A stretch of DNA of 64,000 nt, from assembly GCA_964482335.1 (NCBI GenBank), contig CAYZXA010000001.1:1-64000 (forward strand), written 5' to 3'. The DNA comes from CAYZXA01 sp964482335 (GTDB taxonomy: Bacteria > Patescibacteriota > Minisyncoccia > Minisyncoccales > MHMH01). This document shows, one piece after another, positions 16,089 to 23,853 of the stretch. The notes below the pieces were generated by a model that was not told the origin of the DNA, did no database searches, and saw nothing but the letters and a program-made list of their open reading frames with translations. Positions within the stretch are counted from its first letter, which is position 1; each line of letters starts with the position of its first letter. Both the position numbers and the translations under genes were made by a program.

Positions 16089-16108
16089 CGCCTTTTGGGC
16101 GGTTTTTT
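16089..16108 (+). terminator. Terminator downstream of the recombinase element
   Basis: CGCC at 16089-16092 pairs with GGCG at 16098-16101, followed by GTTTTTT. Confidence 0.65.
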
Positions 16109-16161
16109 GTTAGAATAAAGATGAAAGGTCGGCAAAAACACAAAAAGTAATGAACTAAATT

Positions 16162-17187
16162 ATGAAAGCAACATCTATACTAATAACATCAGTAGTTTTG
16201 TTCTCTCTTGGAGCAGGAGTTTTGGCTCAAGAAACAGAACTGCCAGACCCAGGTCTCACTCCTGACAGTCCATTTTACTTTATAGAAACAATTGCAGAAG
16301 GGATTGGCACTTTTTTTACCTTTGGTGATCTCAAAAAAGCTGAAAGATATGCTACCTTGGCCGCTGAAAGACTGGCTGAGGCCCAGGTTATCGCAGGAAA
16401 AGGGAAACCAGAGCTCGTAGAAAAAACCCTGGAAAGATATGAAATGCAATTACAAAACAGTATAGCCAGGGCAGAAAAAGCACAAACTAAAGGCGAGAAT
16501 ATTGAACAAGTTATGGCTAGGGTCGGTCAGGCAACCTTTAAGCATTTGGAGGTTTTAGCTGAAGTTGCTGAGAAAGTTCCCGAGGAGGCAAAGCCTGCTA
16601 TTGAAAATGCAATGAAGGCTTCATTGAAAGGACACGAAAAAGCAGTTCAGGCATTAAAAGCAAGAAATGCTTTGGGCGAAGTTCCAGAAACAGTTTCTAT
16701 GCCAGATCAGATTCCACAAGAAGTAAGAGAGAGAGTCCAAATGAGGGTTCAACAGGAATTAGAAGTAGAGAAAGTTCTTGAGGGTATTGACACGTCTAAA
16801 TCACTCAGAGATCTTTGTATAGAACAGGGGGGGCCACCAGAGGCATGCGAGAAGTTTCCTTCCCAGGTTTTTAAATCATTTAAACAGCTTGAAGATTTCT
16901 GTACAGAAATGGGAGGACCGCCAGAGGTGTGCGCAACGGTTGAAGCTAAATGCAGAGAATATGGGTTAACAACACCAGGCGAATGTACTCTTCTTATGAT
17001 GACTGCTAGCGTTAAGGCGGTTCCGGCCTCTGAAGAACAAATGGAGGAATTGAGAATTCAAAGGGAAGCCGAAGAAGCCGAAGCGGCATTAAGAAAGAAA
17101 GCCCGAGACGAAGCATTCGAGGAAACAATGGAAGAATATCGACGTCAGGGTGGTGGGGAGATACCAGGAGGACCACCAGAAGATTAG
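16162..17187 (+). CDS. Secreted DUF5667-like protein
   Basis: A signal peptide (hydrophobic ILITSVVLFSLGAGVLA, cleavage probably after AQE near residue 23) is followed by PDPGLTPDSPFYFIETIAEGI and a helical region with ERYATLAAERLAEAQ. This is the pattern I associate with DUF5667, a secreted helical family common in Patescibacteria. From about 215 it holds two Cys-containing repeats (LCIEQGGPPEACEKFP and FCTEMGGPPEVCATVE) and then a Glu/Arg-rich tail ending GGPPED. The repeats look like tandem helical motifs with paired cysteines. Location is outside the cytoplasmic membrane; the function is unknown. Confidence 0.85.
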   Translation: MKATSILITSVVLFSLGAGVLAQETELPDPGLTPDSPFYFIETIAEGIGTFFTFGDLKKAERYATLAAERLAEAQVIAGKGKPELVEKTLERYEMQLQNSIARAEKAQTKGENIEQVMARVGQATFKHLEVLAEVAEKVPEEAKPAIENAMKASLKGHEKAVQALKARNALGEVPETVSMPDQIPQEVRERVQMRVQQELEVEKVLEGIDTSKSLRDLCIEQGGPPEACEKFPSQVFKSFKQLEDFCTEMGGPPEVCATVEAKCREYGLTTPGECTLLMMTASVKAVPASEEQMEELRIQREAEEAEAALRKKARDEAFEETMEEYRRQGGGEIPGGPPED

Positions 17188-17266
17188 AGGAAGAATAAAA
17201 ACTGATATTATATTAAAATTATTTTAATTTATTGAGATGAGAATGTCTCTCTTTTTGAGGCATTTT

Positions 17267-17352
17267 TCATTTCCCTAAACTCAAAATTGGCACCTCACAC
17301 CCCGAATTCCTTATAAAACAGGTTCTAATGTCGTCCACGACTCGGAGCAAAT
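17267..17352 (-). pseudogene. C-terminal coding remnant, DDIRT type (copy 1)
   Basis: The minus strand reads NLLRVVDDIRTCF, then CEVPILSLGK and a stop at 17267-17269. It matches copy 2 (17887-17988) in LLR-x-x-DDIRT and EVPIL. There is no start codon or full domain. The parent protein family is not identified. Confidence 0.5.
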
Positions 17353-17354
17353 TT

Positions 17355-17380
17355 CCGCCTATTCTTTTAGGCGGTTTTTT
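17355..17380 (+). terminator. Terminator of the 16162 gene
   Basis: Seven-base-pair stem CCGCCTA/TAGGCGG with loop TTCTTT, followed by TTTTTT. Confidence 0.7.
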
Positions 17381-17456
17381 ATCTATAGGGGTTAAATTTT
17401 TTTATGAAGAATTGTGGTGAAAGAATAATATTTTTTAAGTTATTTTTAAAACAAAT

Positions 17457-17489
17457 GAGGGACAGATAAAAACCTGTCCCTCTTTTTTT
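17457..17489. terminator. Bidirectional terminator
   Basis: Nine-base-pair perfect stem GAGGGACAG/CTGTCCCTC with seven T on the right and A/T-rich DNA on the left; it can end minus-strand transcripts from the 17742 gene. Confidence 0.7.
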
Positions 17490-17514
17490 ATTACCCATTA
17501 TATGGGCAATAGCC

Positions 17515-17742
17515 TTAGAATCTGCCGAAACGGCCTATTCTACCTCTACCTCCGCCAAATGCGCGGCCCCTGCCTCCGCCCCATGGTATTCCACCGCGAC
17601 CTGCTCCAAAGATAATACCGGGAACGGGGTAGCGGGGGAAGTTTCCGGCGGGAATAGGCGTTGTTCCTTGAACGCAAAAACCACGTCTTCCACCAGTCAT
17701 AGGACCTTGTCCCATTGGTCCTGTTCTATCAAATCCTGGCAT
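17515..17742 (-). CDS. Gly/Arg-rich DUF5320-like small protein
   Basis: The start is set at the ATG at 17742 because GGAGG lies 8 bases upstream and family members begin MPGFDxTGPMGQGPMTG, which is what this gene reads. A GTG nine bases earlier is rejected. The 75-residue product contains GGRRGFC and a tail of Gly, Arg, Phe and Trp repeats (GGGRGRAFGGGRGRIGRFG). Such proteins are usually found near NifX and Mrp-type genes, and a relative is at 20461. The function is unknown. Confidence 0.8.
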   Translation of the reverse strand: MPGFDRTGPMGQGPMTGGRRGFCVQGTTPIPAGNFPRYPVPGIIFGAGRGGIPWGGGRGRAFGGGRGRIGRFGRF

Positions 17743-18142
17743 TTCAGACACCTCCTCTTTTTTATTTCAAGAATTATTTAGCAGTTAAAGAACTTCTTGA
17801 TCTACTTTAATTATAAACAAATAGAAAATGGTTGTCAATAAAATTTTACAGATAGAATTATAGATAAATCAAGTCTTAGATTAGCATTATTCAGCCAAAA
17901 TCGGCACCTCAAACCACTCATTTGTGGTCATCCAATAGGTTCGAATGTCGTCCGCTCCCCGGAGCAGGCTAGTACTCGGTTCGAGAGACCAAGACGCTCA
18001 GCATTAAACTGGACGTCTTGTTTTGAGGCGAGCCGGGAGTGCACGGACAACTGTGGATAACTTTATATTGAAAAGCCAAAGGGCTTGATTTTTTTTGTAG
18101 ATATTTATACTATGAAAATAGTAAATTAAGAAGGTGAATTAT
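17743..18142. other. Gene-free stretch
   Basis: No intact gene seen. It holds the Shine-Dalgarno region of the minus-strand gene, remnant copy 2 (17887-17988), an inverted pair CAAGACG/CGTCTTG (about 17989-18020) and one perfect DnaA-box-like TGTGGATAA (18052-18060), which is isolated and not read as an origin. Confidence 0.6.
17887..17988 (-). pseudogene. C-terminal coding remnant, DDIRT type (copy 2)
   Basis: The minus strand reads SLEPSTSLLRGADDIRTYW, then FEVPILAE and a stop at 17887-17889. It is related to copy 1 and more distantly to copy 3 at 18598. No start or domain is visible. Confidence 0.5.
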
Positions 18143-18544
18143 ATGAACACAACCAAAGTCATCCGCTGGATTGCTCGAACCTGGGGAACATTGATCGTGG
18201 TATATGCTTTGATTATGCTTATCGGTTATGGCTGGAGCTGGGTAACAACCGGTGTAGCAGACCCGTATGTAGTGGAGGAGGTTTCCCTTATTACATGTTT
18301 TGGTCTAGCCTTTATGTTTCTAGGAACTCTTGCTTTAGGTCTTGCCTGGCGATGGGAAAGATTGGCAGGAGCAATTGTCGTTGTTTCCCAACTGACATTC
18401 CTTACTCTGCATCTAATTGAAGGCCCTATTACTCTGGATAGTCACTTTGTAGTTCCTTGTCTTATATCAATGATAGTCGCCATTCCTGGAATATTATTCT
18501 TGGTGTGTTGGTGGCGATCGCATCACTTGGAAATGGAAAAATAG
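18143..18544 (+). CDS. Four-helix membrane protein of unknown function
   Basis: The ATG at 18143 is chosen since GAAGGTG lies 7 bases upstream; an in-frame GTG at 18134 overlaps that site. The product has 133 residues with four membrane segments (about 13-33, 45-66, 74-92 and 106-125) and a short charged tail (WWRSHHLEMEK). I do not recognise the family. A terminator follows, so it is probably a single-gene unit. Confidence 0.7.
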   Translation: MNTTKVIRWIARTWGTLIVVYALIMLIGYGWSWVTTGVADPYVVEEVSLITCFGLAFMFLGTLALGLAWRWERLAGAIVVVSQLTFLTLHLIEGPITLDSHFVVPCLISMIVAIPGILFLVCWWRSHHLEMEK

Positions 18545-18558
18545 AAAAAGGTATAAAA

Positions 18559-18590
18559 GCCTGCCCCAATAAGGCAGGTTTTAATTTATT
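18559..18590 (+). terminator. Terminator after the four-helix protein
   Basis: CCTGCC at 18560 pairs with GGCAGG at 18573, followed by TTTTAATTTATT. Confidence 0.75.
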
Positions 18591-18597
18591 CGAAACG

Positions 18598-18704
18598 TTA
18601 GGCGGTGGCCAGTAATTCTTCTGCTTGTTTTAGTATTAACTCAGGGCATTTAATTTCATCCACCCATCTCAAGGTTCGAAAATCGTCCCATCCGGCGAGC
18701 TCTT
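18598..18704 (-). pseudogene. C-terminal coding remnant, DDFRT type (copy 3)
   Basis: The minus strand reads ELAGWDDFRTLRWVDEI, then KCPELILKQAEELLATA and a stop at 18598-18600; an in-frame stop precedes it. The DDFRT motif aligns with DDIRT of copies 1 and 2. The rest of 18545-18799 holds no gene, apart from a weak hairpin with six T at about 18716-18736. Confidence 0.4.
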
Positions 18705-18799
18705 TTCAAAAGATCGCCATTTCGGTGGTTTTTTGGTAAGATAGAAATGAAAGGTCGGTTAAGTTCTATTTTAAATTATGGTAAAATAAAAGTGAGAAA

Positions 18800-19231
18800 A
18801 TGAAGAGCTGTTCGATATCAACAATTTTTTGGTTTTTGCTAGCCATCTTTGTTTTTATAACCTTGCAGATGACCTTACCCGCAATCAGAGATTTATTTAG
18901 AGGCTCAGTATTTTTATTGCCAGTGGCTGTTTTCTTTTTGCTGGGTTTGGCATTAATGCTGGCAACCTTAAAACAACAAGCTAGAGGAAAATTAAAGAAG
19001 TTTCTACTGCTAACTGGAGCTTCAGCGGTGGGATTTTTTGCTGGAGTAATTCTCCACAATGCTTTTTACGCTTTAGCGGTAGTAGCCAAAGAAATTACTG
19101 TCTTGAAGTATATTTTTGAAGGACTTCATGTGTTTTTCTTCTTGATAGCAATTCCTGTTTGCCCGATTGCCTTTTTAGTTGGCATGATGGGTAGTATTAT
19201 TTTACTTGTTAAAAAAGGTCGTCAAGGTTAA
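18800..19231 (+). CDS. Four-helix membrane protein of unknown function
   Basis: The 143-residue product has membrane segments at about 8-28, 37-57, 70-92 and 110-135 and a basic C-terminus (VKKGRQG). Its family is not recognised. GTGAG lies 5 bases before the ATG, a weak ribosome-binding site. The band-7 gene starts 18 bases downstream, so the two may share a transcript. Confidence 0.65.
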   Translation: MKSCSISTIFWFLLAIFVFITLQMTLPAIRDLFRGSVFLLPVAVFFLLGLALMLATLKQQARGKLKKFLLLTGASAVGFFAGVILHNAFYALAVVAKEITVLKYIFEGLHVFFFLIAIPVCPIAFLVGMMGSIILLVKKGRQG

Positions 19232-19249
19232 TTATTAACTGTTAAATAT

Positions 19250-20020
19250 ATGTTAAATGTACTTTATATTGTTTTAGCCATATTTGGCTTTATAGTTTTG
19301 ATCTCTATCAGGCAGGTTAACCAGTATCAAAAAGGAGTTAGGTTTAGATTGGGCAAGTATGTTGGTTTAATGCAGCCCGGCTGGAGAATAGTTTGGCCCA
19401 TCTTCTATTTCTACCGCAAGGTGGATTTGAGGGTGAAGGCGGTTGACGTACCCAACCAGGAAGCAATTACCAAAGACAACATCTCAGTCAGCGTTAATGC
19501 TGTCATTTACTACAAAGTTCATGAGGCTGACAAAGCAATTTTGGAAGTAGAGAATTTCTACTATGCTATATCTCAATTAGCCCAGACAACCATGAGGAAT
19601 GCTGTTGGGCAGGTAGACTTGGACGAGCTGCTCTCTCAAAGAGACAGGGTTTCAGAGAACATTAGGACTATAATTGATAAAGCTACTGACCCTTGGGGGA
19701 TTAAAGTGATGAATGTAGAACTAAAAGACATTACTCTGCCAGAGGAAATGAAAAGAGTTATTGGCAAGCAGGCTGAAGCTGAAAGAGAAAAAAGAGCCAT
19801 TATTATTAAAGCTGAAGGAGAAGTTATTGCCGCTACCAACATGGCCAAAGCTGCTCAAACTTTGTCTCAAGCCAAAGGCGCTTTGCATTTAAGGACCTTG
19901 CAGTCAATCAATGACATAAGTTCTGACAAGTCAAACACCATTGTTTTTACTGTGCCTTTGGAGCTTTTAAGAGCTTTTGAAGGAATGAGCAAGAAAATAG
20001 AAGACAAGAAACAGGAGTAA
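19250..20020 (+). CDS. SPFH / band-7 family membrane protein (slipin-like)
   Basis: Slipins and stomatin-like proteins form membrane-bound rings that organise membrane domains. The 256-residue product has an N-terminal hydrophobic segment (about 2-18), then QYQKGVRFRLGKYVGLMQPGW, the classic slipin opening. The SPFH domain continues through VDVPNQEAITKDNISVSVNAV and RNAVGQVDLDELLSQRD. A C-terminal coiled coil rich in Glu/Lys/Ala (EEMKRVIGKQAEAEREKRA, then AEGEVIAA) follows. A NfeD partner, often next to slipins, is not present here. Confidence 0.95.
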   Translation: MLNVLYIVLAIFGFIVLISIRQVNQYQKGVRFRLGKYVGLMQPGWRIVWPIFYFYRKVDLRVKAVDVPNQEAITKDNISVSVNAVIYYKVHEADKAILEVENFYYAISQLAQTTMRNAVGQVDLDELLSQRDRVSENIRTIIDKATDPWGIKVMNVELKDITLPEEMKRVIGKQAEAEREKRAIIIKAEGEVIAATNMAKAAQTLSQAKGALHLRTLQSINDISSDKSNTIVFTVPLELLRAFEGMSKKIEDKKQE

Positions 20021-20024
20021 ACAT

Positions 20025-20055
20025 AAAACCCCCGCGGCAATACCGCAAGGGTTTT
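20025..20055. terminator. Convergent terminator
   Basis: AAAACCC...GCGG pairs with CCGC...GGGTTTT. It lies between the converging band-7 gene and the minus-strand zinc-ribbon gene and has T-tracts on both strands. Confidence 0.65.
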
Positions 20056-20058
20056 AGT

Positions 20059-20247
20059 TTATCGTCCGAATTTTTGAGTTCTTCTTTTTGACCAACAATC
20101 TTTGCAATAAATTGGTCTGTCGGGTGAAGGTTGAAAAGGAAGTTCTGTTATTGGCTTGCCGCAGTCAGCGCACTTCCAATCTCCCTTAACCATCTCCCGT
20201 GGAGGAAAGTCTCTTCTCGGACCTTCATTTGGTTTTTTGAAGATCAT
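20059..20247 (-). CDS. Small CxxC zinc-ribbon protein
   Basis: The 62-residue product has two zinc knuckles in one ribbon: CADCGKPITELPFQPSPDRP then IYCKDCWSKRR. This spacing and the ITELPFQP motif match the small putative zinc-binding domain found in many environmental bacteria and Patescibacteria. The basic C-terminus (KRRTQKFGR) could touch nucleic acid, but that is inference. It is transcribed towards the band-7 gene. Confidence 0.8.
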   Translation of the reverse strand: MIFKKPNEGPRRDFPPREMVKGDWKCADCGKPITELPFQPSPDRPIYCKDCWSKRRTQKFGR

Positions 20248-20383
20248 AACGAATGTAATTTACGAATTAAAAAACGACCTTTGAACTTCTAAGCCATTTC
20301 ACTTAAAATAATTTAAGATATCTCGACTTACAAGTCCTAATTCCATTATACTCTGCCCTTTTGACACGTCAAGACTTATTCAC

Positions 20384-20412
20384 TTGACAGAATATTGTTA
20401 TGGGTATATACT
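20384..20412 (+). promoter_or_regulatory. Promoter of the 20.4-kb accessory block
   Basis: TTGACA at 20384-20389, 17 bp, TATACT at 20407-20412. It precedes the gene at 20461 by 48 bases and places the ATG at 20395 upstream of the transcript, which rules that longer frame out. A second TTGACA (20361) lies in the same AT-rich spacer. Confidence 0.8.
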
Positions 20413-20460
20413 CAAAATAGGAAAGGTCGCAAAAATAGCATTAATAATTATAATAAAATT

Positions 20461-20766
20461 ATGCCAGGATTTAACGGAAGAGGCCCTATGTGGGGCGGTG
20501 GCCCCGGCGCTGGTTGGGGAAGAGGCCCTTGCGGAGCTGGCTGGGGTTGGCACAGAGGCTGGGGCAGAGGTTGGGGCCGTGGCTGGGGATATCCCGACTC
20601 GGGAGATTATCCATCCTACGGACCAACTTATCCTTATTCATCTCAACCTCCTACTCCAAAGGAAGAAAAAGAAATGTTGAATGAAGATTTGCAAGGTTTG
20701 AGAGAAGAAATGAAAGCAATTGAGCAAAGAATGAAAGAATTAGAAACTAAAAAAGGGAAAAAATAA
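20461..20766 (+). CDS. DUF5320-like Gly/Trp/Arg-rich protein with coiled-coil tail
   Basis: The start at 20461 gives MPGFNGRGPMWGGGPG, the family's usual opening. The 101-residue product has WGRG/WGW repeats (about 15-45), a Pro/Tyr-rich linker and a C-terminal coiled coil (LNEDLQGLREEMKAIEQRM). It is a relative of the gene at 17742. It heads a run of same-strand genes reaching 31.8 kb with mostly short spacers. Role unknown; family context elsewhere suggests a link to NifX-type and Mrp-type proteins. Confidence 0.8.
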   Translation: MPGFNGRGPMWGGGPGAGWGRGPCGAGWGWHRGWGRGWGRGWGYPDSGDYPSYGPTYPYSSQPPTPKEEKEMLNEDLQGLREEMKAIEQRMKELETKKGKK

Positions 20767-20767
20767 T

Positions 20768-20965
20768 ATGCCAAATGGAAAGACTCCAGTCGGACCACCT
20801 TTTGGCAAAGGCGGGCGTGGTCGTCAGCCCGGTGGATTTGGTTTTGGGCCTGATGGCGAATGTATTTGTCCAAACTGTGGTACCAAAATGCCTCATCGTC
20901 GAGGAATTCCCTGTTATGAACATCGCTGCCCTAAATGCGGTCAATCCATGACCCGGGCTCGATAA
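20768..20965 (+). CDS. Small double-CxxC zinc-ribbon protein
   Basis: The 65-residue protein starts one base after the previous stop. A Gly-rich lead (GPPFGKGGRGRQPGGFGFG) is followed by CPNCGTKMPHRRGIPCYEHR then CPKCGQSMTR, giving a rubredoxin-like or zinc-ribbon knot with an extra Cys and His between the knuckles. Proteins of this form commonly sit beside NifX-type genes, as here. It may bind zinc or iron. Confidence 0.8.
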   Translation: MPNGKTPVGPPFGKGGRGRQPGGFGFGPDGECICPNCGTKMPHRRGIPCYEHRCPKCGQSMTRAR

Positions 20966-20975
20966 ATTATAATAT

Positions 20976-21422
20976 ATGAAGATTTGTGTTTGTGCCAATG
21001 CTCCTAATTTAGATTCTCAGGTATCATCGGTTTTTGGCCGTTGTCCTTACTTTTTCTTTATTGATAAGGAAACCGAAAAATTTAAAGCAATACCTAATAC
21101 AGCTCTTCAAGCTGGTAGGGGAGCAGGGGTTGGGGCTGCCCAACTTGTTGCTTCAGAAAAAGCAGGAGTAGTTATTTGTGGAAATTTTGGGCCTAATGCT
21201 TTTTCAGTTTTACAAATGTCCGGGATCAAAATCTATCCTGGGATTTTAGGTTTAACCGTTAAGCAGGCGGTAGATAAATATAATAAAGGAGAATTAAAGG
21301 AAATAAAAATTCCTACTGCTCCTGGTCATTTTGGTTTTGGTTCTCCCGGAAGAGGAAAAGGAATGGGTAGAGGAAGGGGTTGGGGACCGGGGCCAAAGAG
21401 ATTTAGGAGAAGAGGAAGGTAA
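20976..21422 (+). CDS. NifX-type (dinitrogenase Fe-Mo cofactor) domain protein
   Basis: The Nitro_FeMo-Co domain (NifX/NifB C-terminal/VnfX) binds Fe-S metallocofactors. Residues 1-105 carry the fold: KICVCANAPNLDSQVSSVFG then RCPYFFFID, VGAAQLVASEKAGVVICGNF and GIKIYPGILGLTVKQAVDKY. The C-terminal 40 residues are Gly/Arg-rich (GFGSPGRGKGMGRGRGWGPG), resembling DUF5320 tails. No nif structural genes are in the window, so nitrogen fixation is not implied; a role in Fe-S or metal carriage is inference. Confidence 0.88.
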   Translation: MKICVCANAPNLDSQVSSVFGRCPYFFFIDKETEKFKAIPNTALQAGRGAGVGAAQLVASEKAGVVICGNFGPNAFSVLQMSGIKIYPGILGLTVKQAVDKYNKGELKEIKIPTAPGHFGFGSPGRGKGMGRGRGWGPGPKRFRRRGR

Positions 21423-21425
21423 GTT

Positions 21426-22664
21426 ATGGCTGATATATTTAAAGAGGGCCAAAAAGCAACAATAATAGCAGGTTTGGTCACAATTTTGTTCGCTGTGGCT
21501 AAAATGGTGGTAGGTTTAATTTCAGGCAGTATAGTTCTGATAGCTGATGCTATTCATAGTGCTGCCGATTCTTTCTCTACTTTTTTTGCTTGGCTTGGAT
21601 TGAGAATTGCTCAAAAGGAACCTACTAAGAAATTTCCCTATGGGTATTATAAAGCAGAAAATATAGCTGCTTTTTTAATTGCTGGACTGATTTTATTTGC
21701 TGGCTTTAGTATTATCAGAGAGAGTATTAGTAAAATTTTTACAGAATACCAATTAAATATTCCTTTGATAGCCGTCGGCGTAGCTGTCTTAGATGCAATA
21801 GTAATGTTTTCTATAGGAACTTATGAAGTGAAGATTGGGAAAAAAATCAATTCCCAAAGTTTAATAGCAGATGGAACAGAGTCAAAAATGCACCTATTTT
21901 CTTCTTCAATAGTTCTGGTAGGATTATTTTCTACTTGGTATAAATTTCTGCCTTTGGAAGGAGTTATGGGTATTTTAATTTCCCTTTTTATTTTTAAAAT
22001 AGGGATTACTTCAGCCAAAGATTCTATTTTTGCTTTGATGGATGTCTCTCCTAGTCGAGAGATAGAAGATAAGATTAAAAAGATTTTGAAAGATATTTCT
22101 GGGCTTCGAAGTTTTGAAAATTTAAAATTACGTAAGTCAGGTCCATTTATTTTTGGAGAAGTTGAAGCTAAGATTGGCAAGACAGTTAATGTGAGAAGAG
22201 CTCATGAAATTTCAGATAATATTGAGAGAGAGATAAAAAAGAAAATTAAGTCAATAGATTCTTTTATTGTCACTATTTCACCTTATCAGACCAAAAAACA
22301 GAAAATTTGCATTCCTTTGGATGAAGACAAAGCTCTTGATTCTGAAATCTCTGACCATTTTGGGAGAGCTAAAAAATTTATCTTTTTGGAAGTAGAAGAA
22401 GGAAAGATTAAAAATTATTATCTGAAAAACAATCCTTATCAGAAAAAAGAAGTAAGAGCTGGCTTAGAGACTTCTTCATTCGTGGTTAAAGAAAAAATTG
22501 ATTCGATAATAGCTAAAGAAATGGGTCCTATATCTTTTCATACCCTAAGAGACAATATAGTTGACGTTTATAAGGGAATAGATGGAAATGTAAAGGAAAT
22601 TATCAATAATTTTTCAGAAGGCAAATTAAAACCCTTAATAATTCCTACCAGAAAAAAGGTTTAA
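21426..22664 (+). CDS. Cation diffusion facilitator fused to a NifX-type domain
   Basis: Residues 1-285 form a CDF transporter, a proton-coupled exporter of divalent metals such as Zn, Fe, Mn, Co or Cd: six membrane segments, the metal-site motif IADAIHSAADSFST in helix 2 (HxxxD), KFPYGYYKAENIAAF before helix 3, and IADGTESKMHLFSS in helix 5 with the second site (D-G-x-x-S, H three residues later), followed by the cytoplasmic domain (DISGLRSFENLKLRKSGP). Residues about 290-412 form a NifX-type domain (KICIPLDEDKALDSEISDHF then GRAKKFIFLEVEEG). Fusion of an exporter to a Fe-S cofactor domain is unusual. It sits between two separate NifX genes, with spacers of 3 and 5 bases. Confidence 0.9.
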   Translation: MADIFKEGQKATIIAGLVTILFAVAKMVVGLISGSIVLIADAIHSAADSFSTFFAWLGLRIAQKEPTKKFPYGYYKAENIAAFLIAGLILFAGFSIIRESISKIFTEYQLNIPLIAVGVAVLDAIVMFSIGTYEVKIGKKINSQSLIADGTESKMHLFSSSIVLVGLFSTWYKFLPLEGVMGILISLFIFKIGITSAKDSIFALMDVSPSREIEDKIKKILKDISGLRSFENLKLRKSGPFIFGEVEAKIGKTVNVRRAHEISDNIEREIKKKIKSIDSFIVTISPYQTKKQKICIPLDEDKALDSEISDHFGRAKKFIFLEVEEGKIKNYYLKNNPYQKKEVRAGLETSSFVVKEKIDSIIAKEMGPISFHTLRDNIVDVYKGIDGNVKEIINNFSEGKLKPLIIPTRKKV

Positions 22665-22669
22665 TAAAT

Positions 22670-23008
22670 ATGAAAGTTGCTGTACCAACTAATGGAGAAA
22701 ATTTAGAGGATTTAATAGTATCTCATTTTGGTCGAGCTAGAAATTATCTAATTTATGATACCGATACTAAGAATTTTGAAGTTTTTCCAAACCCCGAAGT
22801 TGTCGACAAGGAAGAATCACCTCCAGAATTTTTAAATAAAATGGGCGTAAATATAGTAATTTGTTTTAATCTAGGACAAAAAGCATTTGAGAAATTCGAA
22901 GATTTTAGAATTAAGATTTATGAAGCTCTTGAAAAAAACATTGCTGAGAACATCAAAGATTTTCAAAATAGAAAATTAAGAGAGCTTAAGAAAGAGAATA
23001 TTTTTTAA
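22670..23008 (+). CDS. NifX-type domain protein
   Basis: A minimal 112-residue Nitro_FeMo-Co domain: MKVAVPTNGENLEDLIVSHF then GRARNYLIYDTDT, GVNIVICFNLGQKAFEKF and an end helix. It starts 5 bases after the CDF-NifX stop and is the third NifX domain within 2 kb. It could exchange a cofactor with the fused domain next door or with the Mrp ATPases downstream; this is inference from adjacency. Confidence 0.88.
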   Translation: MKVAVPTNGENLEDLIVSHFGRARNYLIYDTDTKNFEVFPNPEVVDKEESPPEFLNKMGVNIVICFNLGQKAFEKFEDFRIKIYEALEKNIAENIKDFQNRKLRELKKENIF

Positions 23009-23022
23009 TATCAATAATATTA

Positions 23023-23853
23023 ATGGAAAATTTCAAAAAATTCGCCTTCAGCGGAGGAAAAGGCGGCACTGGTAAATCAACTGTCGCTATTTTATTTGCC
23101 AATCAATTGGTTAAAAAAAATAAGAAAGTTATTCTTTGTGATTGTGATGTGGAGTGTCCTAATGATTATTTATTATTGGGTCAAAAATTAGAAAAACCAG
23201 TTGAGAAAGTTTATGCTGAATTTCCGAAGTTGATAAAGAAAAAATGCAAAAAATGTGGCTTGTGTGCCAAAACTTGTAAAAGTAATGCCATTTTTCAAGC
23301 ACCAGGACAATATCCTGTATTTATTAAGGATTTATGCTCTGGCTGTGGAGCTTGCTGGATTGTTTGTCCTTATAAAGCAATTAAACCTAAAAAAGAAGAA
23401 GTTGGCCAAATTTTTAAAAATCAAATTAAGCAAAATTTTTGGTTAGTGACAGGAATTGCCAACGCTGGTCTTGAAGAAACCGGTCCAGTGGTGACTCAAA
23501 CCAAAAAATCTGCTTTGGATTTTGCTAAAAAGATTAAGGCAGATTTCGTTTTATTTGATACTGCTGCTGGTATTCATTGCCCGGTAGTTTCAGCTTTAAT
23601 GGATTGTGACTTGGCTTATACAGTTACTGAGCCTACGCCAATGGGTGCCTATGATTTAAATTTAATTTTGGATTTATGCCAAAAATTAAAAGTACCAGCC
23701 AAGGTAATTTTAAATCAGGCAGACTTAGGAGATAAAAGAAAAATTTCTCCTATTCTCAAAAAATTTAAAATAAAAATTGAAAAAGAAATTCTTTATTCTA
23801 AGGAATTGGTTAAAGCTTATTCAAAGGGAAAATTATCTAATTTTAATTTATGA
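23023..23853 (+). CDS. MinD/Mrp-superfamily ATPase with ferredoxin insert
   Basis: Such ATPases are thought to act as Fe-S or metal cofactor carriers. The deviant Walker A (GGKGGTGKST, 11-20) and CDCDVECPN belong to the Mrp/MinD fold. An inserted 2x[4Fe-4S] ferredoxin domain lies at about 75-118 (CKKCGLCAKTC, and CSGCGACWIVC). Late motifs VLFDTAAGIHCPV and TVTEPTPMGAYDL are typical. The related gene at 29287 has the same layout, so the cluster carries a pair, as found beside NifX genes in anaerobes and archaea. Confidence 0.93.
   Translation: MENFKKFAFSGGKGGTGKSTVAILFANQLVKKNKKVILCDCDVECPNDYLLLGQKLEKPVEKVYAEFPKLIKKKCKKCGLCAKTCKSNAIFQAPGQYPVFIKDLCSGCGACWIVCPYKAIKPKKEEVGQIFKNQIKQNFWLVTGIANAGLEETGPVVTQTKKSALDFAKKIKADFVLFDTAAGIHCPVVSALMDCDLAYTVTEPTPMGAYDLNLILDLCQKLKVPAKVILNQADLGDKRKISPILKKFKIKIEKEILYSKELVKAYSKGKLSNFNL

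Larger units (their letters stand above)
17188..17514. other. Intergenic stretch with terminators and a coding remnant
   Basis: No intact gene. It holds a terminator (CCGCCTA at 17355 with TAGGCGG, then six T), a second hairpin at 17457-17489 (GAGGGACAG with CTGTCCCTC, then seven T) and a minus-strand remnant at 17267-17352 described separately. Confidence 0.7.

Noticed and set aside
18052..18060. Perfect DnaA box TGTGGATAA
   Set aside because: A single box without a cluster, AT-rich unwinding region or dnaA nearby does not support an origin.
20395..20460. Upstream start for the DUF5320-like gene
   Set aside because: The promoter -10 box (20407-20412) lies inside the added codons, and family members begin at MPGF.
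20976..23008. Nitrogen fixation locus because of NifX domains
   Set aside because: No nifH, nifD, nifK, nifE, nifN or nifB is present; NifX-type domains occur widely outside nitrogen fixation.
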